64,000 nt of DNA from Deltaproteobacteria bacterium (GCA_023489335.1 JAMDCP010000007.1:62001-126000), one strand, 5' to 3'; shown: positions 17,377 through 26,524, counted from the stretch's first letter. Numbers and translations: made by a program. Notes: generated by a model from the letters alone, not told the origin.

Positions 17377-17401
17377 ATTTTTAACTAAGGAGATACTGAA
17401 T

Positions 17402-17977
17402 ATGATTAAAAAATTAGAAAACAACGGCGGTTTTACCTTAATGGAGATTATAGTGGCGATGATTGTGGTCGGAATACTCTCCGCAGGCGGATTAATGGTT
17501 TATAACGGACTTATCGGGTCATCTAATGTTACAGCCACTATTCAGTCTATCTCGAAACTCGAATCGGCGGTGAATTCCTATATACAGGTAAATGGGGGAA
17601 GCATTATTCCGCCCACGGGGGTATCGCTTCCTTACGCAATGCAGGAAGATAATTTACTTCCGCCTTCGTGGACGGTGAACGGAAACAATGTGCTCCCGCC
17701 GAACCCGGGCTTTGTGGAATCTTTTTATATCGCAACAGGCGCAAACCCGGGACAGTATAATTATGTTATAGGAATAAGCGCTCCTCAAATGACCAATGCC
17801 CAAGCTCTCGATATTTGCAATTCTTTGGAAAACTCTATTTCGGGGGTTGATGCAAATGGAAATGCAAATTTTAATATAGGCAACGGGCAGACTTGTTTGA
17901 GCGATTTGTTCGGCAACGATGCCAATAATGCAAATAGTTCAATTTTTCAGGGAAATTTGACTTTCACATTTAATTAA
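17402..17977 (+). CDS. Prepilin/pseudopilin, major-type (type IV N-methylation motif)
   Basis: 191 residues from the ATG at 17402, which has AAGGAG 8 bp upstream; an upstream in-frame start inside the platform gene is rejected. The prepilin peptidase site NNGG|FTLMEIIVAMIVVGIL contains the conserved +1 Phe and +5 Glu followed by a hydrophobic helix. The globular part has repeated Asn/Gly-rich stretches and two cysteines near the C-terminus (ICNSL and QTCLSDLFG), suggesting a disulfide loop. Probably the principal fibre subunit of this system. Confidence 0.9.
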   Translation: MIKKLENNGGFTLMEIIVAMIVVGILSAGGLMVYNGLIGSSNVTATIQSISKLESAVNSYIQVNGGSIIPPTGVSLPYAMQEDNLLPPSWTVNGNNVLPPNPGFVESFYIATGANPGQYNYVIGISAPQMTNAQALDICNSLENSISGVDANGNANFNIGNGQTCLSDLFGNDANNANSSIFQGNLTFTFN

Positions 17978-17999
17978 AAAAATAAAAACTTAAAAGTTA

Positions 18000-18677
18000 A
18001 TGTTTCAAAGAATAACTATGAACGTTTTTTCGCGCAGGCGTAAGCCGGGCAAATATTACCGTATATCAATTGTTATAGTCTTGATTTATTTATCCGCTTT
18101 TCCAAAATTATGTTATGGGCTTAGTAGCGGACAGATTTACGATAAAGAAGCCCAAAATATAGTAAACACGGCTGATTTGGTAATAAAGGCGGAGCATGCG
18201 CATTTGCAAAACACGGGAGGTTTTACCGGTTTAATAAATCTTGAACAAAATAGTCCGCCGTATCTAAGCCCAATGGCCGTTTATGCTTATAACAATGACG
18301 AATGTGTTAAAAAAATATTATTTTTAAATAATATTTATATCTGCGTGAGCCTTCAAAACGACACGCTAAATGTTTTTATGCCGGGCAATTTCGCCTCCTT
18401 CAACATAGTGGTTCAGGAAATCAGCAAAGGCATCACCGGAGAGGCGGGGCAAATCTCTTATTATAATGGTTTAGCCGATATTTCTTTTAATCTCAACAAT
18501 AGTCCGCCTTCTTTTGCATCTAATCCCGATACTGCATCCACTGATGGTTCCGCGCTTGTCAGCCCGGACGCAAACGGCGGAATGAGTTATGTAAATACGG
18601 AAAATAAAAGTAGCTTTATAAATAAAGCAATGCAGGCTGTCATCGGTTTTTTTACAGCCATACTAAACCTTTTTTAA
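18000..18677 (+). CDS. Secreted protein of unknown function within the pilus operon
   Basis: 225 residues (or 219 if the ATG at 18018 is used). A basic N-terminus RRRKPGKYYR precedes a hydrophobic segment ISIVIVLIYLSAFP ending in YG, a plausible Sec signal peptide. There is no prepilin G|F motif. The mature part contains two cysteines around CVKKILFLNNIYICVSL, an Asn/Ser/Pro-rich stretch and a hydrophobic C-terminal helix (MQAVIGFFTAILNLF). I recognise no family. Position between two prepilin genes suggests an accessory or export factor of the fibre. Confidence 0.6.
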   Translation: MFQRITMNVFSRRRKPGKYYRISIVIVLIYLSAFPKLCYGLSSGQIYDKEAQNIVNTADLVIKAEHAHLQNTGGFTGLINLEQNSPPYLSPMAVYAYNNDECVKKILFLNNIYICVSLQNDTLNVFMPGNFASFNIVVQEISKGITGEAGQISYYNGLADISFNLNNSPPSFASNPDTASTDGSALVSPDANGGMSYVNTENKSSFINKAMQAVIGFFTAILNLF

Positions 18678-18696
18678 TCTAAAGAGGGCGAATTTT

Positions 18697-19662
18697 ATGC
18701 AGATTGTTAAAAATAATAAAGGGTTTTCGCTTATAGGGGTTCTTATTTCCATGGTTGCGCTTGCAATAATGGCAACCGCTGCGATACCCTCGCTTAAAGG
18801 AATGTTTTTTGACGCTCAGGCGAATAATGTTTCCATCTTAGCTAACAGTTTGATAAATGCGGAAAGCACTTATGTAAACAATAATAACCGGTTTAGCAGT
18901 ATTGCGCAGCTTCAAACGGCGGGTTATTTGGCCAGCGGCCTGGGAATAAACTTTGTGGATAATAATCCTTCCACCGATTGCCTATATGGGAGTATAACGG
19001 CAAAGAACGACACCAAAATATGCCTCGGCGTTAATGATGCCTCCCAAAACGGAACTCCACGGGAAATAAGCTACACCCTGACAATAATGCCTGCCGTGAC
19101 CGGCCTGCCCGCCGCTTATTATAATTATTATGCCGAAATCAGGCATAACATACCGGGAAGCGGGGTTATTAACGGGAACGAGATAGAATATGTGGATCCG
19201 ATAGCCGTGAGTGATGCGGGCGGCGCTTACAATAGTTACATAGGGAAGAGTTTTTATATAACAGGAGCAATTTGCTATATTACCGAATCGGCTTATATAA
19301 ATTCCGGCAGGGGGCACACATCCAGCAGGATATGGAACGGGGGCGGGCTGCAGTTATATTTCATAGTCGAGGCTGTATCAGGGAATAGCGCAATTCTGAG
19401 TTATGCCAATAACCCTGCTTCTTCATGTAATTTCAACTCAAATTATACTAATAATGCGGGGGATTCATATTCTTACAGTTCATGGGTTGGAGGGGCGTTT
19501 CAAAGTCCTTATCTGCCGCAGGTTTGGGGAACGGTAAAATATTCATATTGGGAGGGAGGCATGGACTATGTTCCCGTGGAGCCTCCCGGATATGAAATAG
19601 AGATACAGGCAAGTTCGTTACCGCATCTGATAAATTTAAATCAATTAAACACAGCCAATTAA
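18697..19662 (+). CDS. Minor prepilin-like protein lacking Glu5
   Basis: 321 residues. The N-terminus NNKG|FSLIGVLISMVALAIM has a prepilin cleavage site (G before F) and the hydrophobic N-helix, but the +5 residue is Gly, where Glu is normally found. Absence of Glu5 is known for tip pseudopilins such as GspK. The globular part is large and rich in Tyr, Asn and Ser with four cysteines (TDCLYG, KICLG, AICYI, SSCNF). The size and missing Glu fit a tip or minor subunit. A GAGGG RBS precedes the ATG by 8 bp. Confidence 0.82.
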   Translation: MQIVKNNKGFSLIGVLISMVALAIMATAAIPSLKGMFFDAQANNVSILANSLINAESTYVNNNNRFSSIAQLQTAGYLASGLGINFVDNNPSTDCLYGSITAKNDTKICLGVNDASQNGTPREISYTLTIMPAVTGLPAAYYNYYAEIRHNIPGSGVINGNEIEYVDPIAVSDAGGAYNSYIGKSFYITGAICYITESAYINSGRGHTSSRIWNGGGLQLYFIVEAVSGNSAILSYANNPASSCNFNSNYTNNAGDSYSYSSWVGGAFQSPYLPQVWGTVKYSYWEGGMDYVPVEPPGYEIEIQASSLPHLINLNQLNTAN

Positions 19663-19694
19663 TTATCTATAAAGTATAAAGGAAAAAATAATAA

Positions 19695-20906
19695 ATGAAA
19701 ACTTTAATTTACATCGAAGAGTATGAAATTTATCAGGAATTTGACGGCAGACAATCAATCTTTTTAAACGGCAATCCATGCAAAGAGGAAAATGCCAAAG
19801 TTGCCGTAATATCCAAAAATATAAATTTTTCCGTAATTACCCCGGAAAACGGCAGGCAGGTTAAAAAATCAAGGTTTAATAAATATCTTAACGGATATTA
19901 CAAAAACGAGTCTTATTTTGCGGCAGGCGGCAACGGCACAAAATTCGGAATTTATCATGCGCTTACCAAAAATATTAAAAAATACTATTCATTGTGCGCC
20001 GTGGATTTTGTCATTCCTTACGATTACTTGGTAATATTGTTTTTAAATAAAAAAATGAAGGTAGAGGATGGGACATCCTTGTTATTTATCGAGGCTGCCG
20101 CCGATCGGCAAAGCGAAGCGGGGAGCATTTATAAAGCCATGGCAATTTCAAACGGATTCAATATATTCCCCGTGATTAGTTTTAAAGAAGATATGTTTAA
20201 TGAAAATTTAAACTTCCTGCAAACAAAACTTAACTCCAAAGGGATTAAAATAGGTAAAATTTTCACTAACAAAGGTAATGAAAAATTAAGCATTTTATTT
20301 CCGGAAGCGGAAGTCGTTAAGTTTGATACAAAAGAATTTTTTGATTTCTTTGGCAGCATCGAAAATTCAACCCCGCATTTTGAAAATCCGGATGTTAAAT
20401 TTAAGAAATTGGATGCCAGGAAAAACAGGTTAAGAAATATGTATATTGCAGCGCTGATTCTTTTTATAGCCGTAATGCAATTGTGGATTATATTTTTAAA
20501 TAATAATATACGCAACGAAAAGAAAAGAATAAATTTTTTGAATAACAATATCGCAAATCTTTCCCAAAAAATTGGGAAAGATAAGGAGAAACTCGCTTTT
20601 AATAAGCATTTTAGTTCTTTTCATATCGTTAATTATTTAAAATGGCTTATATCAGTATTTCCAAAAGACGCAAAAATCAAAAATATTATTTTAACCAAAT
20701 CGAAAAACCATTATATGCTTTACGGGCATGGTTTTATTGAAGGCGGATACAAGAAATTCGTCGGAGATTATAATTTACTGATGCTTAACGGCAACGAGCC
20801 GCAACCGCATTTAAACCATGCGCCTGCCGTTAAAATTCTTCATATTTCTTATGACCTGGATAAATTTGACAAACCGAGCTTTAATTTTTACGAAAGTTTA
20901 AAATGA
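19695..20906 (+). CDS. GspL/PilM-PilN-like inner-membrane assembly protein
   Basis: 403 residues. A soluble N-terminal ~250 residues (actin-fold-like position, weak sequence conservation) is followed by one transmembrane helix (NMYIAALILFIAVMQLWIIF, ~250-270), a coiled coil (~275-305) and a small periplasmic domain. This matches GspL, or a PilM-PilN fusion, which couples the ATPase to the periplasmic ring. Its stop overlaps the next gene by 4 nt (ATGA), indicating translational coupling. Assignment rests on topology and operon position more than on residues. Confidence 0.6.
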   Translation: MKTLIYIEEYEIYQEFDGRQSIFLNGNPCKEENAKVAVISKNINFSVITPENGRQVKKSRFNKYLNGYYKNESYFAAGGNGTKFGIYHALTKNIKKYYSLCAVDFVIPYDYLVILFLNKKMKVEDGTSLLFIEAAADRQSEAGSIYKAMAISNGFNIFPVISFKEDMFNENLNFLQTKLNSKGIKIGKIFTNKGNEKLSILFPEAEVVKFDTKEFFDFFGSIENSTPHFENPDVKFKKLDARKNRLRNMYIAALILFIAVMQLWIIFLNNNIRNEKKRINFLNNNIANLSQKIGKDKEKLAFNKHFSSFHIVNYLKWLISVFPKDAKIKNIILTKSKNHYMLYGHGFIEGGYKKFVGDYNLLMLNGNEPQPHLNHAPAVKILHISYDLDKFDKPSFNFYESLK

Positions 20907-21532
20907 AAAATTTTAAAAACAAAAAACCGCTTGCAATATTTCTTCTATTTTTAGCGGCGATTTACCTTTTTTCTTTTATACTTGTACCTCTGATTCACAG
21001 ATATTACAGCTTGAATACGATTTATGCGGGCAAAGTTAATGCGGTAAAATTGCTGAAAATTAAGCTGATTAATACAAAAAAGGTAAAGATTATAAAATTC
21101 AGGGCCGGCTGCCACAGGCTTTCGACAAATCTTTTAACCATATTATCTTATATAAATTATTTAAATAAACTCGGCTGGAATATTAATGTTAAAATCTCGC
21201 ATAAAAGATTTAAACATATAAATTCCGGCAAAAATGTAATACAAAATGCGCCAAGGTTCAAGCTGGCGTTTGGCCATTCAAATTTTACCGGCGGTAATAA
21301 GTATGAGCAAAAAAACCGGGATAAAATAACTAAATCCGTAATGTCCAAAGGAATAACCGTTAGCTTAAATAAAGTTTCGAATGTGGGCGTCATATTTTCA
21401 TTAATAAAAACATTCAGGGAATTTCCGGTGGAGATTAAAAAAATATCTATAAATACAAATAATACAAATAAAAATATTAGCGTCGTCATGAATCTGAAAT
21501 TAATCAGTTTAAAAGGATTTTATAAAAAATAA
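20903..21532 (+). CDS. GspM/PilO-like inner-membrane protein
   Basis: 209 residues: a short cytoplasmic N-terminus, one membrane helix (LAIFLLFLAAIYLFSFILVP, ~10-29), then a basic periplasmic region and a C-terminal domain with a ferredoxin-like pattern (GVIFSLIKTFREFPVEIKKI ... ISVVMNLKLIS) as in PilO/GspM. It is translationally coupled to the GspL-like gene and 2 bp before the GspC-like gene. Order L-M-C supports the call. Sequence identity to named members is not visible. Confidence 0.6.
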   Translation: MKNFKNKKPLAIFLLFLAAIYLFSFILVPLIHRYYSLNTIYAGKVNAVKLLKIKLINTKKVKIIKFRAGCHRLSTNLLTILSYINYLNKLGWNINVKISHKRFKHINSGKNVIQNAPRFKLAFGHSNFTGGNKYEQKNRDKITKSVMSKGITVSLNKVSNVGVIFSLIKTFREFPVEIKKISINTNNTNKNISVVMNLKLISLKGFYKK

Positions 21533-21534
21533 AT

Positions 21535-22119
21535 ATGGGTGCAATTAAATATTTTGTAAAAATAGTTAAGTCGGCGGTATTTGTCCTTGCGGGTATTTTT
21601 TTATTTGTGCTGGTTTTAAATCTTATCGGAAATAGATTTATTACGGAACCTGCTCATAGAAGTAAAAGCAAAAAAGATTTGATTCATGGGATTTTTCGGG
21701 CGGGCAACATAACTGCTTCGGCTAAACCTTCAAAACCTGCCGGATTAAAAGACCTTTTTTACCTTCCCTCTAAATTTGATAAAAGATTTAATTCACCGTT
21801 TGTTTTTCCTGCTAAAAATAAACCGGTTAATTCTACCGGCGGTCAGGGTAATATTGATTTTAACAGATCAAATGCGAATCTGCCCGATTTTCTAAAAAAT
21901 ATAAAATTCAAGGGGTTCCGGAACAAAAAGAATTCGCATTTATCCGTGATATTTACAGCCGGTAAAATTGCATTAATTGAAATCGGCGGAAGAAGATATT
22001 ATGTTCATTCCGGAGAAAATATAAAAGGCGCATTTATATTAAGAATTAATCTATCAGGCATTAGCTATTCCAGAAATGGAAAAATAAAAGTAAAGCATCT
22101 ATGTTTCAATAATTTTTAA
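21535..22119 (+). CDS. GspC/PilP-like periplasmic connector
   Basis: 194 residues: N-terminal membrane helix (VFVLAGIFLFVLVLNLI), a Pro/Lys/Ser-rich linker of ~100 residues, and a C-terminal beta-rich homology region ALIEIGGRRYYVHSGENIKG followed by ILRINLSGISYSRNGK. That is the pattern of GspC HR and PilP domains, which bind the secretin N0 domain. Last gene of the operon. Its 3' end overlaps the convergent outer-membrane protein gene by 14 nt. Confidence 0.72.
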   Translation: MGAIKYFVKIVKSAVFVLAGIFLFVLVLNLIGNRFITEPAHRSKSKKDLIHGIFRAGNITASAKPSKPAGLKDLFYLPSKFDKRFNSPFVFPAKNKPVNSTGGQGNIDFNRSNANLPDFLKNIKFKGFRNKKNSHLSVIFTAGKIALIEIGGRRYYVHSGENIKGAFILRINLSGISYSRNGKIKVKHLCFNNF

Positions 22120-23479
22120 AAGTATAAACAACCATGGTGTTTACGGTGTTTTGAGCGCTATTGCCGTTTCCGTAAACCCTATGATTTGCAATTTGATTTT
22201 CAAATTCAAGCCTGAACTGAACATTCTTGAATATCTTCATGGCAGGCCTATATCCAAAAGTTAATGTCGAATCGAAATAATGATAAGCTATGCCGGGCGT
22301 GCTTGCCATTTCCCACATACCGTTAGGGTCAGAGACGCTGACTTCCCTTAAGGTTTGCGAAAATCTGCCTATGCTTAAGTTATTATAGTGATGAATATAA
22401 AAGGCTATGCCCGAGAAATGCGACTTATTAAAAGTCGAATCCGAAGTAGAAATTAAATAAGGCGGATAGTTATTTATAGAAGAATTAAACTGCTGGACAT
22501 TTATATTGGAATCATAAACTATGGATTTATTTATTCCTCCGTTTAAACCGACTTCGTAATCCAATACCGCAGTCCAGTATTTCCAAAACGAATATTTAGC
22601 GTCTATAAAATTATAAAAAAATCTATCTAAATTATCCTGGTAAAGATTGTTATCGTGTATGATAAAATTTTCGGCTCCGTAAACAATACCTTCATGAAAC
22701 TTCAAAAATTTAAACGGTTTATACGAAGCTATATATTCGAATGTCGGGTATCTATTTAAAGGAACCATGGCGTTATCGGTTAACGCAACACCGAAAACCA
22801 TTTTTAACTGCCTTGTAAAGGGATACTTTAAAAATATTCCTGTAAGTTCTCCCGGTTCTATTGCCGTTATCGGCGAGTATGTATTTTCCCATAATCTTGA
22901 TAAATTATAAGATTCAAAGCCTATAAGATAATTTTTTTCGCCTAAGTCGATTTTTAACCCGTTTCCGATTGGAATGCCAAAAGAAACATAAATTTGCCTA
23001 AACCCGTATAACGGCCTATTATATATCGGCTCCGTGTAATAAGAATAACTGCCTGTATAAGGTCCGACAGCCTGAATGTTTTCCCCCGTATCCAAGGATA
23101 TTTTAAAACCGGCGCCGAATCTATTCCTGCCGTTCGAAAAAGGATTTTTTGACACGGTAATATCAATTTCATTGATTGTAGCGCCGTTTACCTTGTAATT
23201 ATCGATATAGTTTCCGTTAAAATTGCCGAAAGGGTATGCTTCGTCCGCATAAGGCCCGGCAAAATTATAAGTGTAAGATGCGGCAAAAGTTCCGAACAGT
23301 TTTATTTGGGATAAAAAAGAATTATCCCGACTTGCGGCAAAAGTTTCTTTTTGCTTTAACGGGGTAAATTGCGCCCCCTGCGCCGTACTTAGTTTATAAT
23401 AATTTTCGGCATTCGAAACCCCGGTAAAAATAAAAATATCGAGAAATAAAATGTAAATTATAATTAAGATTATCCGCAT
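22106..23479 (-). CDS. Outer-membrane beta-barrel protein (BBP2/porin-like)
   Basis: 457 residues with a signal peptide (residues ~1-24, ending SNA). Alternating aromatic beta-strands run along the whole length (e.g. KLFGTFAASYTYNFAG, then NEIDITVSKNPF and RFGAGFKISLDTG), and the protein ends with an aromatic residue (VYTFKNY), as outer-membrane barrels do. The strand pattern and GENIQAVGPYTG-like turns resemble the beta-barrel porin-2 family. Convergent with the pilus operon. Substrate unknown. Confidence 0.8.
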   Translation of the reverse strand: MRIILIIIYILFLDIFIFTGVSNAENYYKLSTAQGAQFTPLKQKETFAASRDNSFLSQIKLFGTFAASYTYNFAGPYADEAYPFGNFNGNYIDNYKVNGATINEIDITVSKNPFSNGRNRFGAGFKISLDTGENIQAVGPYTGSYSYYTEPIYNRPLYGFRQIYVSFGIPIGNGLKIDLGEKNYLIGFESYNLSRLWENTYSPITAIEPGELTGIFLKYPFTRQLKMVFGVALTDNAMVPLNRYPTFEYIASYKPFKFLKFHEGIVYGAENFIIHDNNLYQDNLDRFFYNFIDAKYSFWKYWTAVLDYEVGLNGGINKSIVYDSNINVQQFNSSINNYPPYLISTSDSTFNKSHFSGIAFYIHHYNNLSIGRFSQTLREVSVSDPNGMWEMASTPGIAYHYFDSTLTFGYRPAMKIFKNVQFRLEFENQIANHRVYGNGNSAQNTVNTMVVYTFKNY

Positions 23480-23520
23480 ATAAAAATTTTTAATTAAGAC
23501 AGGCTTGCAACCGTAAAAAT

Positions 23521-23548
23521 TTGGAATTCTACTGTTTCAGGATATAAT
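23521..23548 (+). promoter_or_regulatory. Candidate sigma-70 promoter for the phosphoribosyltransferase gene
   Basis: TTGGAA (23521-23526) and TATAAT (23543-23548) with 16-bp spacing, about 55 bp before the ATG at 23604. It lies in the divergent gap after the barrel gene start. Confidence 0.5.
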
Positions 23549-23603
23549 ATAATTAAAGGGACTATTTATGCAATTATATTTTAAAAATTTAACGGTGTTT
23601 TAA

Positions 23604-24227
23604 ATGTTTAAAAATAGACGGGAAGCAGGAGAAAAACTTGCAATCGCTTTAGAAAAATATAAAAACAAAGAGGATATAATCGTCCTTGCCCTTCCAAAAG
23701 GCGGAATAGAAGTTGCTTTTGAGGTTGCAAAATATTTGAACGCAAAATTCTCGCTTTTAATCGTAAGAAAACTGCCATTTCCCGATAACCCCGAAGCCGG
23801 TTTCGGAGCTATAGCGGAAGACGGCAGCATGTATATAAACAAACAATCATCATGGTATCTTTCGGAAAAAGAAATAAACGACATAATATTTTCTCAAAGT
23901 CAGGAAATTAAAAGAAGGATTTCTATTTTAAGAAAAGGGGAACCCTTGCCCAATCTTACTAATAAAACCGTTATTTTAATAGACGATGGAATTGCCGCCG
24001 GTTCAACAATGCGCGCAGCAATAATGCTATGCAAAAAACAGGGGGTAAAAAAGATTATAGTAGCCGCCCCCGTTGCGGGAAAAGATGTTGCCGGGCGGCT
24101 AAAGGAATTAGTGGACGAACTGGTAATACTTGAAATGCCATATAATTTTCGTGCCGTTGCGCAGGTTTATGGGGACTGGTATGATGTTTCCGACGAAGAG
24201 GCTTTAGAAATAATGGGCCGCCCGTAG
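23604..24227 (+). CDS. Phosphoribosyltransferase-family protein
   Basis: 207 residues. The PRPP-binding loop VILIDDGIAAGSTMRAAIM (~residues 125-143) is the type I PRTase signature. The N-terminal VLALPKGGIEVAFEVAKYL and LIVRKLPFPDNPEAGFGAI are typical of the uncharacterised PRTase family often found beside stress and hydrolase genes. The base specificity is unknown, and a regulatory role is possible. It ends in TAG, showing that TAG is a genuine stop in this genome. Confidence 0.88.
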   Translation: MFKNRREAGEKLAIALEKYKNKEDIIVLALPKGGIEVAFEVAKYLNAKFSLLIVRKLPFPDNPEAGFGAIAEDGSMYINKQSSWYLSEKEINDIIFSQSQEIKRRISILRKGEPLPNLTNKTVILIDDGIAAGSTMRAAIMLCKKQGVKKIIVAAPVAGKDVAGRLKELVDELVILEMPYNFRAVAQVYGDWYDVSDEEALEIMGRP

Positions 24228-24338
24228 CGCTTTTATTTATACGCTTGTTATACGCGTGCAAAGGCTGCCCAGGGGCTATTTTGTTATTACATGAAGATTC
24301 TAAAATTAATCTTGAAGAAAAAGTTTTCGGAGGTTTTT

Positions 24339-24857
24339 ATGAAAAAATGGAATACTACTAAAGCCAAAGTAAAAAAACAACAGGCGGACGATTTAAGGGA
24401 TCCTTATTTAAGCGCTATAGAATATAAAGATATGTCGGTTTGCAGCAAATGCCGCAGCATATACCACGACAAAAGATGGGTTGAAGATAAGGAATTGTAT
24501 GATTCGCTTATGAAAGACCCTAAAAAAGTAGTATTTACCGTATGTCCGGCATGCAAAAAAATCGAGACCGAATATATGGAGGGGGTGGTTCAGCTTAAAG
24601 GCGATTTTTTGTTCGAGCATAAGGACGAGATTATCAGCCTTATAAAAAATACGGTTGAAAGAGCGGATTATATCAATCCTCTCGAAAAGATAGAAAATAT
24701 AAATATAGACGAGAAAAATAAAACAATAGAAATTATTACTACGGACGATAAACTTGCGCAAAGAATCGGAAGAAATATCGAGAAAGCTTATAAGGGCAAG
24801 GTTGAATATTCCTTTTCAAAAGAAGACAGACTGACAAGGGTTTATTGGAAAAGGTGA
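24339..24857 (+). CDS. BCAM0308-like zinc-ribbon protein
   Basis: About 172 residues from the ATG at 24339 (CGGAGG 8 bp upstream; an ATG 48 bp earlier is less likely). A C4 zinc ribbon is formed by CSKCRSIYH and FTVCPACKK. The rest (VVQLKGDFLFEHKDEIISLI, then ENINIDEKNKTIEIITTDDK) matches the BCAM0308/NMD3-like family of small ORFs of unknown function. Followed by a strong terminator. Not clearly linked functionally to the preceding phosphoribosyltransferase. Confidence 0.72.
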   Translation: MKKWNTTKAKVKKQQADDLRDPYLSAIEYKDMSVCSKCRSIYHDKRWVEDKELYDSLMKDPKKVVFTVCPACKKIETEYMEGVVQLKGDFLFEHKDEIISLIKNTVERADYINPLEKIENINIDEKNKTIEIITTDDKLAQRIGRNIEKAYKGKVEYSFSKEDRLTRVYWKR

Positions 24858-24874
24858 AGCGCAAAGGCTTATTT

Positions 24875-24925
24875 TCAACATCAAAGCAGAGCCGGTCTGC
24901 TTTGATGTTGATTTTTATTTTCATT
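24875..24925 (+). terminator. Intrinsic terminator after the zinc-ribbon gene
   Basis: Perfect 16-bp inverted repeat TCAACATCAAAGCAGA / TCTGCTTTGATGTTGA around loop GCCGG, followed by a T-rich tract (TTTTTATTTTCATTTTT). It begins 18 bp after the stop codon. Confidence 0.88.
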
Positions 24926-24950
24926 TTTGATATGATGTAAATGTCGAACA

Positions 24951-24984
24951 AAGAATACCTTAAGAATAAGGTATTCTTAAGGTA
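24951..24984. repeat. Perfect palindrome with two alternative foldings
   Basis: TACCTTAAGAATA (24956-24968) and its exact reverse complement (24972-24984) flank a 3-nt loop. An overlapping alternative pairs AAGAATACCTT (24951-24961) with AAGGTATTCTT (24968-24978) across 6 nt. There is no T run on either side, so it is not a standard terminator. Confidence 0.6.
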
Positions 24985-25067
24985 AATCCACCGGTAAGCT
25001 CGTTAATCTTCTTTGTTTATTAATTTATTAAATTCAATTTATACCTTTGGTTTTAATCTTTCTTGCC

Positions 25068-26494
25068 ATGAATAAAAAAAGAAACAGCGACAAAGCTACT
25101 TTTTTGATTCTAATACCCGCTCTCTTAACGGTAATATTTTTGAGTTATCCAAACCCCTCTTTTGCTTTTAAAAATTTAAAAAAAAACTTCATTTTTTAGC
25201 AATTAACAATAAAAAGCCCCTTAATTTAGAATTAAAACAGCCTCTTAATACCCTTATAATAAATAAAAAAGATAATAAAAAACCTAAAAAGATTTTATCC
25301 TTAGAATGGTTAATTAAGAGTTCCCTTGGAAATTATAACCTGATGTCTTTAAGAAAGAAAGCCGATGCCTTAAAAGAAAACATCACAATAGACAAAAGCC
25401 TGCCTAATCCCAGAATTGCTTTCGGCTATAACGACTCCGACGGTTTTAATAATTTCATGATAGGAAATCATGAGTATCAGGGAAGCAAGGTAAGATTTAC
25501 TTTTACCCAGCTTATACCGTTCCCGACTAAACTATTTTTAAAAAGTAAAATCGCAAAAATTTATTACGGATACAGTAAAGAAATTACAAAATCGGAGGCG
25601 GTTTCAACGGTTGCAAATGTTAAAAACTATTATTACAGGCTTGCGCAATTAGAAAATGACATTTCAATAATAAAAAGCGACTCTTCGCTGTTAAAGCTAT
25701 TAGAAAAAAATACCGACGATAGTTACGCAATAGGAGAAGCTAAAGAAACCGATGTTATAAGAATCGAGTTAAAAATGATAGCCCTGAAAAACCAATTAAT
25801 CAGCCTGAAAAAAGACAGGCTAAAAATATTATACGATCTGTCGAGGCTTTCGGGGATTAAACTGAACAAACTTAAAGGAACCGCTGTGCTTCCGCATATA
25901 GCAAAATTAAAAGCTAAAAAATTTAGAAATATTATTAAGACGGCTTTTAAGAATAATCCCTTACTCAAAGCTGCTAATTTTTTATATAAGAGGTCAAAAT
26001 ATGAGAAAAAATTAGCCGACCAGGGGCTATACCCAAATATTATTTTTCATGTAAAATATGGTTATAGATATGACATACAGCCGGCTTTAGGCGGTTCAAT
26101 CGGGCTTGAAATCCCCTTATACTTTAATCAAAGGCAGTTTCCGGAAATGGATAAGGCTAAAAAGAATATGATTTCATCAATGTTTGCAAGAAACTGGGAG
26201 TATAGCGGGGTTGCCAGGGATATTATGGCATACGCAGTAAAAATTAAAAAATATTATAAACTTTACGAAACCGAAAAAAAGATTTATCTCCCCGAATCCT
26301 CGCTTCTTTTAAAATTATATATAAGCAGGTATATATTTGGAAAAACTTCCGCCTTTGAACTCCTTAATTCATTCAAAAAAATGGTAAAAGCGGAACTCCT
26401 ATCCAATAGTTATGAGGTTAATTTCTTAATAAACAGAAGCGATTTATTGGCATCTTTGGGAAAAATAAGCCCCATTAATACTAATAATTATTAA
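25068..26494 (+). CDS. TolC/CusC-family outer-membrane efflux protein, frame broken at an A9 run
   Basis: The frame from ATG 25068 encodes a signal peptide (FLILIPALLTVIFLSYP...SFAF) and then meets TAG at 25197. The frame entered by adding one A to the A9 run at 25178-25186 is open through to 26494 and gives about 475 residues, normal for the family. The downstream part shows the outer-membrane-factor pattern: SLPNPRIAFGYND, FTQLIPFPTKL, long periplasmic coiled coils, GGSIGLEIPLYFNQRQ. A 383-residue product from the ATG at 25343 would lack export. Either transcriptional slippage, a real mutation or an assembly error explains the break. The CusB-like gene follows after 30 bp. Confidence 0.8.
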
Positions 26495-26524
26495 TAATAA
26501 TATTGCGAAAAATGGAAAATTAAA

